A program made the translations under genes and the position numbers. Shown in pieces: positions 15,728 through 23,996 of a stretch of 38,856 nt of DNA (within the stretch, counting starts at the first letter, position 1; each line of letters starts with the position of its first letter). The stretch comes from Sphingomonadaceae bacterium (GTDB taxonomy: Bacteria; Pseudomonadota; Alphaproteobacteria; Sphingomonadales; Sphingomonadaceae): the NCBI GenBank assembly GCA_947451875.1, contig CANGBE010000001.1, forward strand, positions 1 through 38,856. Direction: 5' to 3'. The notes beneath the pieces are model-generated. The model had not been told where the DNA came from and did no database searches. It worked only from the letters and a program-made list of their open reading frames with translations.

Positions 15728-16129
15728 ATGACCTCAGCTGTTGACGCGCCTGCATGGTCCAGCCTGCTGATGGGCCTAGCCGCCCTGTTCGCCGGGATCG
15801 GCGCGCTGCGCAAACCCGGCACCTGGCAGACCATGATCGCCGAAATCGAAAACTCACCAACTCTTCAATTCCTCTGCGGCATGCTGGAACTGCTGGTCGG
15901 TGCCATCGTCTATCTCGCCTGCCCGTGGACGCCGGGTGATCTGCTGTCATGCCTGATGAAGGCGATGGGCGGGTTGATGATTTTCGAAAGCTTGGCAATT
16001 ATCGGCTTCTGCGATGTCTATTCGCAACTGTGGATTAAATACCTGAGCTCAATGCACCGCGGCTGGGCCCTGTTCACGTTGGTGTTCGGGTTGGCGCTGA
16101 CCTCAGCGGGGATGCTGCGGTTTCATTGA
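15728..16129 (+). CDS. Hypothetical four-helix membrane protein
   Basis: I do not recognise a named family. The 133-residue product has four hydrophobic segments: about 9-26 (SLLMGLAALFAGIGAL), 48-66 (LCGMLELLVGAIVYLAC), 79-95 (MKAMGGLMIFESLAIIGFC) and 112-131 (WALFTLVFGLALTSAGML), separated by short loops, with no signal peptide. No catalytic motif is seen. An AAAGGA ribosome site precedes the ATG. It stands alone between divergent MEKHLA and convergent prs, so context gives no hint of role. Confidence 0.7.
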   Translation: MTSAVDAPAWSSLLMGLAALFAGIGALRKPGTWQTMIAEIENSPTLQFLCGMLELLVGAIVYLACPWTPGDLLSCLMKAMGGLMIFESLAIIGFCDVYSQLWIKYLSSMHRGWALFTLVFGLALTSAGMLRFH

Positions 16130-16153
16130 GGGGAGAGTGAAGGCTCCCTTCGC

Positions 16154-17092
16154 TCAATCAAACAGCGACGAAACCGAACTCTCATCCGCAATCCGACGGA
16201 TCGCCTCGCCGATCAGCGGGGCAATGCTCAGCACGCGGATGCGGTCGCAGGCTTTGGTCGCTTCGGTGGCGAGGATGGTGTCGGTGATCACCAGTTCCTT
16301 CAGCGCTGAATTGGCGACCCGCGCTACTGCTTTGCCCGAAAGCACGCCGTGGGTGAGGTATGCGGTAACACTGGCTGCACCGGCGGCCATCAGGGCCTCG
16401 GCGGCGTTGCACAGGGTGCCGCCAGAATCGATGATATCGTCGATCAGGATGCAGGCACGGCCCTTCACGTCGCCGATGATGTTCATCACTTCCGACTGGC
16501 CGGGCTTGTCGCGGCGCTTGTCGACGATCGACAGCGGGGCATTATCATCCAGCCGCTTCGCGAGCGCCCGGGCGCGGACCACACCGCCGACGTCAGGGGA
16601 GACGACCATCAGGTCTTGGCCGGCATAGCGTTCCAGAATGTCTGCCGCCATCACCGGCGCAGCATAGAGATTGTCGGTCGGGATGTCGAAGAAGCCCTGA
16701 ATTTGCCCTGCGTGAAGGTCTACCGCCAGTACGCGGTCGGCACCTGCGGTGGTGATCAGGTTGGCAACCAGCTTGGCCGATATCGGCGTGCGCGGGCCGG
16801 GTTTGCGGTCTTGCCTAGCATAGCCGAAATAGGGAACCACGGCAGTAATCCGCTTGGCCGAGGCGCGGCGCAGCGCGTCGGTGCAGATCAGCAGTTCCAT
16901 CAGGTTGTCGTTGCACGGGCTTGAAGTGGACTGGAGGATGAAAACGTCCTCACCGCGCACGTTCTCGTGGATTTCGACGAAGACTTCCTCATCGGCAAAG
17001 CGCCGCACCGATGCATCGGTCAGCGGCACCTCAAGATAGGTGGCGATCGCCTGTGCCAGGGGCAGATTGGAATTGCCTGCCAGAAGTTTCAT
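16154..17092 (-). CDS. prs: Ribose-phosphate pyrophosphokinase
   Basis: Makes PRPP from ribose 5-phosphate and ATP, the precursor for nucleotide, histidine and tryptophan synthesis. The 312-residue length is standard. Signatures: RFADEEVFVEIHENVRG, PYFGYARQDRKPGPRTPISAK, DLHAGQIQGFFD with the metal-binding His, and the PRPP loop CILIDDIIDSGGTL. The start MKLLAGNSNLPLA at 17092 is the expected one. It lies downstream of the AraC regulator on the same strand, separated by 141 bases, and is probably transcribed on its own. Confidence 0.97.
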   Translation of the reverse strand: MKLLAGNSNLPLAQAIATYLEVPLTDASVRRFADEEVFVEIHENVRGEDVFILQSTSSPCNDNLMELLICTDALRRASAKRITAVVPYFGYARQDRKPGPRTPISAKLVANLITTAGADRVLAVDLHAGQIQGFFDIPTDNLYAAPVMAADILERYAGQDLMVVSPDVGGVVRARALAKRLDDNAPLSIVDKRRDKPGQSEVMNIIGDVKGRACILIDDIIDSGGTLCNAAEALMAAGAASVTAYLTHGVLSGKAVARVANSALKELVITDTILATEATKACDRIRVLSIAPLIGEAIRRIADESSVSSLFD

Positions 17093-17233
17093 GCGCCTGT
17101 GCCTTTTCGCTCGCGTAAACCTTGCGCGGAGGCCTTAGCGGCGAGTCATGCGAATGCAATATGGCGGGATGGGTTTAGGCCTTATTGCGCGCATCTTATT
17201 TACCCGACTACTCCCCTCGGCTAATCTCCCAAG

Positions 17234-18187
17234 TTACTCCCAAGGCCTCTTCGCACCTGGGGCAACGCGCGCGATGGCCTCCAGCCTGCCGGCCTGCCGT
17301 GATTCGAGAGCCATGGTCAGCAAAGGCTGCGGGCGGGCGACGAATTGGCTGGGCGACATACCGAACAGATCGGTGAATTCGCGGATCAGGTGGCTCTGAT
17401 CGTAATAGCGCAGCAGCAGATCGTCCTCCTCCGCCTCGTCCCCTACACCGCGTAACTGGGCCGCCATATCGAGCGCGCGGCTGCGGCGCAGAACCTGCTT
17501 GGGCGTCAGGCCAAAATCGCGGGTGATGATACGTTCCAGCCGCCGCTGCGGGATCCCAAGCTCCTCGGCGAAATCAGCAATGGCAAAGCTGGGATCGATC
17601 AGCGCGGCCAGTTCAAACTGGGCGGTAATCGAATCGGGCTGCTCTCCGCCTTTTGCTTTGACAATGGCGCGGATGAACTGTTCTAGCACGGCGAACCAGC
17701 CTTCTGGCTCGCTTTCCTGATCGAGGCGGGCCAGCGCAGCTTCGCCCGGCAGCCCCATTTCCTCACAGGTGATGAAGCGATCGAGCAGATCGCCCGTTTG
17801 GTTGCGCAGCAGGGCATGGCCTGTGCCGGGACGCAACGAAAAGCCCACAGTCAGAAATGGGCCTATGGTCGACAGGCGCATCATGCGAGTTTGCGGGCCA
17901 AACATCAGCGCGCTCTTTTCTGACGAGCGCACGCCATCGAGCGTATGTGCTTCCCATGTGCCGCGCAGTTGCATGCGGAACACGGTAGCATCGTAGAACA
18001 GCCCGCAATCGACGCGGCAACCATTAGGTACTTCTGCCGCGCCGACATAAAGGCGACCGATCCAAGGTGCGATGTCATCTGAGGGCGCCCGGCTGAGGCA
18101 AACGGGCTGCCCGCCGCGGGTGGCGCCGAACCGCGATTTGAAGTTGGCGTCCACTGCTGGCTGCCCGCGTTTGAAAAACCGTTCCAA
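17234..18187 (-). CDS. AraC-type transcriptional regulator (A)
   Basis: Regulator of 317 residues: an N-terminal sensor-like region (1 to about 190) with no named domain, then a C-terminal AraC helix-turn-helix pair. The DNA-binding part includes FAEELGIPQRRLERIITRDF, LTPKQVLRRSRALDMA and the second helix region YDQSHLIREFTDLFGMSPSQF. It ends with a tail (PLLTMALESRQAGRLEAI) shared in layout with the regulator at 23997. The first helix-turn-helix is less canonical than in AraC itself. It diverges from the HisN-type phosphatase with a gap of 132-144 bases, so that gene is a possible target. Confidence 0.85.
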   Translation of the reverse strand: MERFFKRGQPAVDANFKSRFGATRGGQPVCLSRAPSDDIAPWIGRLYVGAAEVPNGCRVDCGLFYDATVFRMQLRGTWEAHTLDGVRSSEKSALMFGPQTRMMRLSTIGPFLTVGFSLRPGTGHALLRNQTGDLLDRFITCEEMGLPGEAALARLDQESEPEGWFAVLEQFIRAIVKAKGGEQPDSITAQFELAALIDPSFAIADFAEELGIPQRRLERIITRDFGLTPKQVLRRSRALDMAAQLRGVGDEAEEDDLLLRYYDQSHLIREFTDLFGMSPSQFVARPQPLLTMALESRQAGRLEAIARVAPGAKRPWE

Positions 18188-18331
18188 CTGAGCCCCGTTC
18201 TCCAGCGCCGCGCACCCATGCAGATAACTGATTTAGAAAGAAACCATCCAAAAAACAAACCAAAGAATGCGGGTTGCGACCATAGTGGAGGTATCTTGAC
18301 CCGGCTGGCGGCAGGCCCGATGAGCGGGTGC

Positions 18332-19114
18332 ATGAATCTTGAAGCCGACATCGCCCTTGCGCTCCGCCTTGCTGACGTAGCTGGAGAGGCCATCCGCCCT
18401 TGGTTTCGCACCGCTATGGAGCCCGACCGAAAAAGCGATTCTACGCCGGTTACGCAGGCTGACCGCGCCGCCGAAGAGGCGATGCGCCGACTGCTCAAGG
18501 CCGAGTGTCCGCGTGACACAGTGATTGGTGAGGAATTTGGCTCTACGCCCGGCAGCTCGGGCCGGTCATGGGTGCTCGATCCGATTGATGGCACAGCAGG
18601 GTTCCTTGCCGGGCGCGCCATGTTTGGCACGCTGATCGCGCTGGTGGTTGAAGGCTGGCCGGTGCTCGGCGTGATCGATCAGCCGATCATGAAGGAGCGT
18701 TGGTTGGGGGTAAGCGGTAAGCCGACCACACTAAATGGCCAGCCGGTGCGCACCCGCACCTGCCGCGTGCTAGCCGAAGCGACGCTGGCGACAACCGGTC
18801 CGCACTATTTCGATGACCATGATGGTGGCCACTTCATGGGACTTGCCGCGAAGACGGATCACCGGCGGATGGTGATGGGCGGTGACTGTTACAACTATGC
18901 CATGCTGGCCTCGGGCCATCTCGATGTCGTCTGCGAAGCTGGGCTCAAGCTGCATGACTGGGCGGCGCTGGTCCCCGTGGTCGAGGGCGCGGGCGGCACG
19001 ATGTGTGATTGGAATGGCGATCCGCTGCACGCGGGTTCTGGCGGCCATGTCCTTGCGCTCGGTGATCCGGCGCGGCTGGAAGATGTCATCGAGGCACTGG
19101 CCTGCGGGCACTAA
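18332..19114 (+). CDS. hisN: Inositol monophosphatase family, probable histidinol-phosphatase (HisN type)
   Basis: Mg-dependent phosphatase of 260 residues. Metal-binding motifs: IGEEFG (Glu), DPIDGTAGFLAG (Asp-x-x-Asp-Gly-Thr) and LHDWAALVPVVEGAGG near the C-terminus. GVIDQPIMKERWLG and the GGDCYNYAMLASGHLD block resemble the HisN group, which removes phosphate from L-histidinol phosphate; a general inositol phosphatase is the alternative. Starts at 18332 (MNLEADIALAL) or 18320 (MSGCMNLEA) are both possible; neither has a strong ribosome site. The DUF1993 gene follows after 19 bases. Confidence 0.8.
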   Translation: MNLEADIALALRLADVAGEAIRPWFRTAMEPDRKSDSTPVTQADRAAEEAMRRLLKAECPRDTVIGEEFGSTPGSSGRSWVLDPIDGTAGFLAGRAMFGTLIALVVEGWPVLGVIDQPIMKERWLGVSGKPTTLNGQPVRTRTCRVLAEATLATTGPHYFDDHDGGHFMGLAAKTDHRRMVMGGDCYNYAMLASGHLDVVCEAGLKLHDWAALVPVVEGAGGTMCDWNGDPLHAGSGGHVLALGDPARLEDVIEALACGH

Positions 19115-19133
19115 TTTCGTTGGAGAGAAAACC

Positions 19134-19655
19134 ATGAGCATTTCGCTTTACCAAGCTTCCGTCCCCTCGTTCCTGCAGGTGCTGATCCCGGTTGGCGGGC
19201 TGGTGGAAAAGGCGCGGGCGCATTGCGCGGACAAGGGTGCGCCCGAAGAGGCGCTGCTCGGCCAGCGGCTCGCCGAGGATATGTGGCCTTTCGCCAAGCA
19301 GGTTGCAGCTGCATGCGCGCACTCGTTCGGCGCGATCGAGGCGCTGCGCAGCGGCGAAACCGGGCCGGACCTCAGTCCGCCGCCCAGCAGCTTTGCGGAT
19401 CTGGCGGCAAAGGTTTCCGCTGCGGTTGCCGGATTGCAGACCGTGACCGAGGCAGAGATCGCCGCGCTGGAAAGCGGCGATGTGGTGTTCCGCTTCGGCG
19501 AGCGCGTCATGCCCTTCACCGCCAGCGACTATGTGCTGTCTTTCGCCATGCCCAATTTCTATTTCCACGCCTCGATGGTCTATGCCGTTTTGCGCAACCA
19601 GGGGCTGGCTGTCGGCAAAATGGACTGGCTTGGGCAGGTCCGCATGAAGGGTTGA
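19134..19655 (+). CDS. DUF1993 family protein
   Basis: Protein of 173 residues that fits DUF1993 (PF09351): an N-terminal MSISLYQASVPSFLQVL, a RLAEDMWPFAKQV segment, and the closing part beginning ASDYVLSFAMPNFYFHASM and running through YAVLRNQGLAVGKMDWLG. The fold is predicted to be DinB-like four-helix; the biochemical function is not known. A GGAGAGA ribosome site sits 7 bases before the ATG. The short distance from the phosphatase gene suggests cotranscription. Confidence 0.87.
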   Translation: MSISLYQASVPSFLQVLIPVGGLVEKARAHCADKGAPEEALLGQRLAEDMWPFAKQVAAACAHSFGAIEALRSGETGPDLSPPPSSFADLAAKVSAAVAGLQTVTEAEIAALESGDVVFRFGERVMPFTASDYVLSFAMPNFYFHASMVYAVLRNQGLAVGKMDWLGQVRMKG

Positions 19656-19661
19656 TTGCCA

Positions 19662-19696
19662 TAGGGGGCTGAACGGGTCTAGGGGGCTCGAACGGG
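19662..19696. repeat. Short tandem direct repeat, two copies
   Basis: TAGGGGGCTGAACGGG (19662-19677) is followed by TAGGGGGCTCGAACGGG (19680-19696), identical apart from one inserted C, with a period of 18 bases. It lies in the gap before the GH18-NodB-GT2 gene. It could be a direct-repeat binding site or a chance duplication. Confidence 0.5.
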
Positions 19697-19721
19697 GGCG
19701 TAAAGTGCCGGGAGTGCAGGT

Positions 19722-22700
19722 TTGACCTCGCCTATTTTTTTCGATGCATCGGGCAAACGCCGCAGGCTGGTGGGGCGGATTGTCGCTCTGCTGCTCGGCC
19801 TTGTTCTGATTGGCGCCATTGGCTTTGCCGCAACGCTGGTCGCCGTACCAACCGAAAAGCCGCTGACGCTGGGACGTGAGCGGCAGCAGCCGCTGCCGTT
19901 CCTTTCGCACGTCAATCGGTTGCGCAAGCAGTTCCCTCGGCTCAGACCGAATGGTGCGCGCGGAGCACCAGTGCGCATCGGATTCTACGTGCCGTGGGAT
20001 CCGGATAGTGCCGCCTCGCTCGAAAGGAATTACGATGCGCTCGATTGGGTGATCGCGGCCAACGCGCAAATCGAGCTGCCATCAGGCAAGCTCAACTACA
20101 CCGACGATGCCAAGATCAGGAACATCAACCACAGCCACACCGACCCGCCATTTTACCTCCTGATGGTTCAGAACATCGCGCACGAGCAGTGGGATGGTGA
20201 AGGCATGGCGCGGCTGCTGGCTGATCGCCGCAAGTCCGATGCGCTGATCGATCAAACTATCGCTGCGGTGAACAGTCTGGGCTGGAACGGCGCCTGCTTT
20301 GACATAGAAAACATGCCGTCATCGGCGCTGCCAGCCTATGAAGCGATGCTGGTGCGCGCGCATGACAAATTTGCCCGCGCCGGCCTTGCCCTGACCATGA
20401 CTGTTCCAGCAGGCGAACCCGACTGGAAACTTGGGCGCTTCGCCGCCGCTGTCGATGACGTTATCTTCATGGACTATGACGACCACTGGCAGGGCGGCAC
20501 GGCTGGGCCGATTGCCTCGCAGGCGTGGTTTGACGAACAGCTTGTGATCGCCCGGCGCGATATTCCGGCAGACAAGTTGATCATCGCTATCGGCTCATAC
20601 GGCTATGACTGGCACGACGGCACCGCCGATGCCATGACCATCGCGGAAGCCTGGCAGGAAGCGCGCGATAGCGATGCCATGCCGGTGTTCGATTCAGTAA
20701 GCGGCAACTCCGGCTTCGCTTTCGAAGACACCAACGAAAGCGGCACGCACAAGCATACCGTGTGGATGATGGACGCAGCGACCAACTGGAACCAGCTGGT
20801 GCAACTTCAGGGCATCAAGGGCTTGGCCCTTTGGCGTCTGGGTAGCGAAGACCCGCATTTCTGGGATGCGCTTGCGGCATCGCGCAATGGCAAGCGCCCG
20901 ACGCTTGAAACGATACCCGCCTCACCGGGAACTGACATCGAAGGCAATGGTGAGATCCTGCGTGTTGTAGCCGAGCCCACAGGCGGATTGCGCGAGATTG
21001 TCTGGGGTGCGAACGGGACTATCGCCAATGAAACCTACAAGGTTCTGCCCAGCCCCTATGTCGTGCGCCGCACCGGGGGGGGCGATGCCAAGAAAATTGC
21101 GCTGACTTTCGATGATGGCCCCGATCCCGCCTATACTCCCAAGATGCTCGATATTCTCGAGGCCAGACACGCCCCTGCTACCTTTTTCGTCATTGGAGAA
21201 AATGTGCTCGAGCATCCCGGCCTCGTTCGGCGGATCGCGGCCGATGGTTTTGAGTTGGGCAATCACAGTTTTACCCACCCCAACCTTGCTCAGGTAACCG
21301 ATCTTGGCACCCGGCTGGAGCTTAATGCCACCCAGCGGCTGATCGAATCTTATACTGGCCGTTCGATGCGCCTGTTCCGCGCGCCCTATTTCGGTGACGC
21401 CGAGCCCTCGACCGCCGACGAATTGCGCCCGGCTCTGCTGGCCCAACAGCGCGGCTATACGATTGTCGGGCTCCATGTTGATCCAGGTGACTGGAAAACG
21501 CCGGGGGCAGCCCAAATTGCGCAGTCGACGATCGCCCAGATCGAGGCAGGCACTGCCGAGCACAGCGCCAATATCGTTCTTCTCCACGATGGCGGCGGAA
21601 ATCGCGAACAGACCGTCGCGGCGTTGCCGCTGATAATCGATGGCCTGCGCGCCAAGGGCTACCAACTGGTCAGCGTGGCAGAGCTTGCCGGGCTCAGCCA
21701 CGATGCGGTGATGCCGCCGATCACCGGCACCGACAAGGCCGCCGTCGACGCCGACGTCGGGATATTCCTGGGCCTTGGCGCGCTGAGCTATGCTATCCGC
21801 TGGCTCTTCTTCTTTGCCATTGCGCTCGGCATTGCCCGCGCGGTGTTCATGACGGCGCTCGCCCTCATGGACCGCAGGGCTAACAAGGCACACTTCGCCG
21901 ATGCACCGCAGCCGCCGGTTTCGGTGATCATTCCGGCCTATAATGAAGAGGCGGTAATCGTCACTTCGATCCAGACCGTGCTGGCGAGTGACTATCCGGC
22001 TCTGGAAATCATTGTCGCCGATGATGGGTCAAAGGATGCGACCAGCGCCCGGGTGGCCGAGCATTTCGGCAATGACCCGCGTGTGCGTCTGCTGACCATG
22101 ACCAATGGCGGCAAGGCGAGCGCGATCAACCGGGCGCTCGGACATGCGAGCGGCGAGATCATCATCTCGCTTGATGCCGATACCCAGTTCCTGACCGACA
22201 CCATTTCGAAGCTGGTGCGCTGGTTCGTCGATCCCAAGATCGGCGCAGTGGCGGGCAATGCGCGGGTTGGCAATCAGGTGAACCTCGCCACCCGCTGGCA
22301 GGCGATCGAATATGTCACCGCTCAGAATGTCGAGCGGCGGGCACTTGATTCGCTGAGGGCGATCACCGTGGTGCCGGGTGCCGTGGGTGCATGGCGGCGT
22401 GCTGCGCTCGATGCCGTGGGTGGCTATCCAGAGGATACCCTCGCAGAGGATCAGGACCTGACTATCGCCATCCAGAAGCAGGGCTGGCGTGTCGCCTATG
22501 ATGTCGAAGCAATAGCGCTGACCGAAGCGCCCGAAAGCTTCAAGGCGCTTGGTAAGCAACGCTTCCGCTGGTCATTCGGCACGTTGCAATGCCTGTGGAA
22601 GCACCGCAGTGTGCTGCGGGAAGGCCGACCGCGGGGCCTCGCTTGGTTCGGTATGCCGCAGGCCTGGATGTTCCAGATCATATTTGCCGCTATTTCGCCT

Positions 22701-23027
22701 GTGATCGACCTCGCGCTGGCGCTGTCGATTGTCATGACCGGGGTCAGGGTCTTCCAGCACGGCTGGGCGCAGACCCAGAGCGACGTGCTGCGGATGCTGG
22801 TCTATTGGATTGTGTTCGTAGGGATCGACCTGCTCGCCGGATGGATCGCCTATCGGCTGGAACCAGTGCGCCAGCGCTTCCCGGGCTTCCTGATGGTGAT
22901 GCAGCGCTTCTACTATCGCCAGCTGATGTACGGCATTGTCCTGCGCTCGATTGCTGCCGCCCTTCGCGGTCGGCATGTAGGCTGGGGAAAGCTGGAACGG
23001 ACGGGGTCAGTCTCTGGAGCGGCTTAG
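19722..23027 (+). CDS. Trifunctional GH18-like / polysaccharide deacetylase / GT2 glycosyltransferase membrane protein
   Basis: Protein of 1101 residues built from three enzyme modules. After an N-terminal membrane helix (about 18-40) comes a GH18-like domain (about 85-390) whose catalytic strand reads ACFDIENMP (Asp194, Glu196) and which ends GLALWRLGSEDP. A NodB deacetylase domain follows (about 455-665) with TFDDGP (462), HSFTHP, RAPYFGD, DPGDW and LLHDGGG. A further helix (about 695-720) leads to a processive GT2 domain: VIIPAYNEE (735), DDGS (766), DADTQ (818), EDQD (909) and QRFRW (947), then C-terminal helices. The design suggests synthesis of an amino-sugar polymer (PgaC/NodC-like) with its outer side deacetylated and trimmed. 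The start is a TTG with GGAG 8 bases upstream; no ATG or GTG fits this frame. Confidence 0.9.
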   Translation: MTSPIFFDASGKRRRLVGRIVALLLGLVLIGAIGFAATLVAVPTEKPLTLGRERQQPLPFLSHVNRLRKQFPRLRPNGARGAPVRIGFYVPWDPDSAASLERNYDALDWVIAANAQIELPSGKLNYTDDAKIRNINHSHTDPPFYLLMVQNIAHEQWDGEGMARLLADRRKSDALIDQTIAAVNSLGWNGACFDIENMPSSALPAYEAMLVRAHDKFARAGLALTMTVPAGEPDWKLGRFAAAVDDVIFMDYDDHWQGGTAGPIASQAWFDEQLVIARRDIPADKLIIAIGSYGYDWHDGTADAMTIAEAWQEARDSDAMPVFDSVSGNSGFAFEDTNESGTHKHTVWMMDAATNWNQLVQLQGIKGLALWRLGSEDPHFWDALAASRNGKRPTLETIPASPGTDIEGNGEILRVVAEPTGGLREIVWGANGTIANETYKVLPSPYVVRRTGGGDAKKIALTFDDGPDPAYTPKMLDILEARHAPATFFVIGENVLEHPGLVRRIAADGFELGNHSFTHPNLAQVTDLGTRLELNATQRLIESYTGRSMRLFRAPYFGDAEPSTADELRPALLAQQRGYTIVGLHVDPGDWKTPGAAQIAQSTIAQIEAGTAEHSANIVLLHDGGGNREQTVAALPLIIDGLRAKGYQLVSVAELAGLSHDAVMPPITGTDKAAVDADVGIFLGLGALSYAIRWLFFFAIALGIARAVFMTALALMDRRANKAHFADAPQPPVSVIIPAYNEEAVIVTSIQTVLASDYPALEIIVADDGSKDATSARVAEHFGNDPRVRLLTMTNGGKASAINRALGHASGEIIISLDADTQFLTDTISKLVRWFVDPKIGAVAGNARVGNQVNLATRWQAIEYVTAQNVERRALDSLRAITVVPGAVGAWRRAALDAVGGYPEDTLAEDQDLTIAIQKQGWRVAYDVEAIALTEAPESFKALGKQRFRWSFGTLQCLWKHRSVLREGRPRGLAWFGMPQAWMFQIIFAAISPVIDLALALSIVMTGVRVFQHGWAQTQSDVLRMLVYWIVFVGIDLLAGWIAYRLEPVRQRFPGFLMVMQRFYYRQLMYGIVLRSIAAALRGRHVGWGKLERTGSVSGAA

Positions 23028-23056
23028 TTTTCTGCTTCAGGTAAACTGAAACAGGC

Positions 23057-23140
23057 GCGGCACCAGCCCGCTCCCCCGCCCGACCACCCAATACTAGGTT
23101 ACCCTATGGGTGGCCGGGCGGGGGAGCGGGCTGGTGCCGC
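23057..23140. repeat. Long GC-rich inverted repeat (33-bp arms)
   Basis: Arms 23057-23089 and 23108-23140 are complementary over 33 bases with one mismatch (A23083 against C23114), which becomes a G-U pair in a minus-strand transcript. The 18-base centre holds a second small dyad, TAGG-TTAC-CCTA. No T-run follows on either strand, so it is not a standard terminator. It lies in the 273-base gap between the polysaccharide gene and rpmI. Confidence 0.85.
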
Positions 23141-23221
23141 TTCCACGGCAGTGGACCAGGATCAATCACGCCATTCCGCTTGCAATCCTGGCGACTCTCC
23201 CTTAGTGGCCCGCGCTTCATC

Positions 23222-23280
23222 GACACGGATTCGATAGCTGGCCTGGCTCACAAGGGCTGCCAGGGCTGGCTGGACGTGTC
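23222..23280 (+). promoter_or_regulatory. Structured leader upstream of rpmI-rplT
   Basis: Nested complementary segments precede L35: outer GACACG (23222-23227) with CGTGTC (23275-23280); AGCTGG (23236-23241) with CTGGCT (23266-23271), allowing two G-U pairs; and inner CCTGGC (23242-23247) with GCCAGG (23259-23264) around an 11-base loop. The ribosome site AAGGAG lies just downstream. Leaders that bind L20 and control this operon are known in several bacteria; assigning this one is inference. Confidence 0.4.
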
Positions 23281-23300
23281 TCCACATGAAGGAGTCAGAA

Positions 23301-23504
23301 ATGCCCAAGATGAAGACCAAAAGCGGCGTTAAGAAGCGTTTTCGCCTCACCGCCACTGGCAAAATCAAGCACGGTGCTGTCGGCAAGCGCCACCGTTTGA
23401 TGAGCCATAATGCCAAGTACATCCGCCAGCATCGCCGTACCGATACGATCTCTGACGCTGATGCGAAGGTGATCAAGAAGTGGGCGCCCTACGGGCTTAG
23501 CTGA
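23301..23504 (+). CDS. rpmI: 50S ribosomal protein L35
   Basis: Small basic ribosomal protein of 67 residues. The N-terminus MPKMKTKSGVKKRF, the middle GKIKHGAVGKRHRL and the end KKWAPYGLS are characteristic. The start at 23301 was chosen over an in-frame ATG five codons earlier because AAGGAG lies 8-13 bases ahead of it and MPKMKT is the conserved start. rplT follows after 21 bases, the usual L35-L20 operon. infC, often in front of this pair, is not next to it here. Confidence 0.97.
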   Translation: MPKMKTKSGVKKRFRLTATGKIKHGAVGKRHRLMSHNAKYIRQHRRTDTISDADAKVIKKWAPYGLS

Positions 23505-23525
23505 GCAATTTCGGAGTACTGAATT

Positions 23526-23882
23526 ATGGCACGTGTCAAAAGGGGTGTTACCACCCGCGCCAAGCACAAGAATATCCTCGAGCAGGCCAAGGGTTACCGC
23601 GGCCGCCGGAAGAATACCATTCGCGTTGCGCGTCAGGCGGTCGAAAAGGCCGGCCAGTATGCCTATCGCGATCGCAAGGTTAAGAAGCGGTCGTTCCGCG
23701 CTCTGTGGATCCAGCGTATCAACGCTGCGGTGCGCGAAGCAGGCCTGACCTATTCGCAGTTCATCCACGGCACCAAGTTGGCGGGCATCGAGCTTGACCG
23801 CAAGGCAATGGCCGATCTGGCGATGAACGAAGCCGGCGTGTTCACTGCGGTGATCGCTCAGGCGAAAGCTGCGCTGGGCTGA
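23526..23882 (+). CDS. rplT: 50S ribosomal protein L20
   Basis: 23S rRNA-binding protein of 118 residues needed early in 50S assembly; in several bacteria it also represses its own operon. Recognised from MARVKRGVTTRAKHKNIL, AKGYRGRRKNTIRVARQAVEK and RDRKVKKRSFRALWIQRIN. Length and start are standard. The gene is followed by a clear intrinsic terminator, so rpmI-rplT is a closed transcription unit. Confidence 0.98.
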   Translation: MARVKRGVTTRAKHKNILEQAKGYRGRRKNTIRVARQAVEKAGQYAYRDRKVKKRSFRALWIQRINAAVREAGLTYSQFIHGTKLAGIELDRKAMADLAMNEAGVFTAVIAQAKAALG

Positions 23883-23906
23883 TAAGCTCAAAGCTGAACT
23901 AAACAG

Positions 23907-23945
23907 GGGCGCGGAAGGCAGATGCTTTCCGCGCCCTTTGTTTTT
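23907..23945 (+). terminator. Rho-independent terminator after rplT
   Basis: A 13-bp stem with one G-U pair (23907-23919 with 23924-23936) around the loop AGAT is followed by TTTGTTTTT. The placement 24 bases past the rplT stop fits termination of the rpmI-rplT unit. Confidence 0.9.
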
Positions 23946-23996
23946 GCCTTAAACGACCACTGAATTTATCATTGCCAAATTACCACAGTTTCGGCC

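Noticed and set aside
16135..16155. GAGTGAAGG / CCTTCGCTC hairpin between the membrane protein and prs
   Set aside because: The loop is only 3 bases, it runs into the prs stop codon and no T-run follows on either strand; too weak to call a terminator.
19086..20069. Open frame antisense across the DUF1993 gene and the start of the GH18-NodB-GT2 gene
   Set aside because: It spans two well-supported plus-strand genes and shows no domain or ribosome site.
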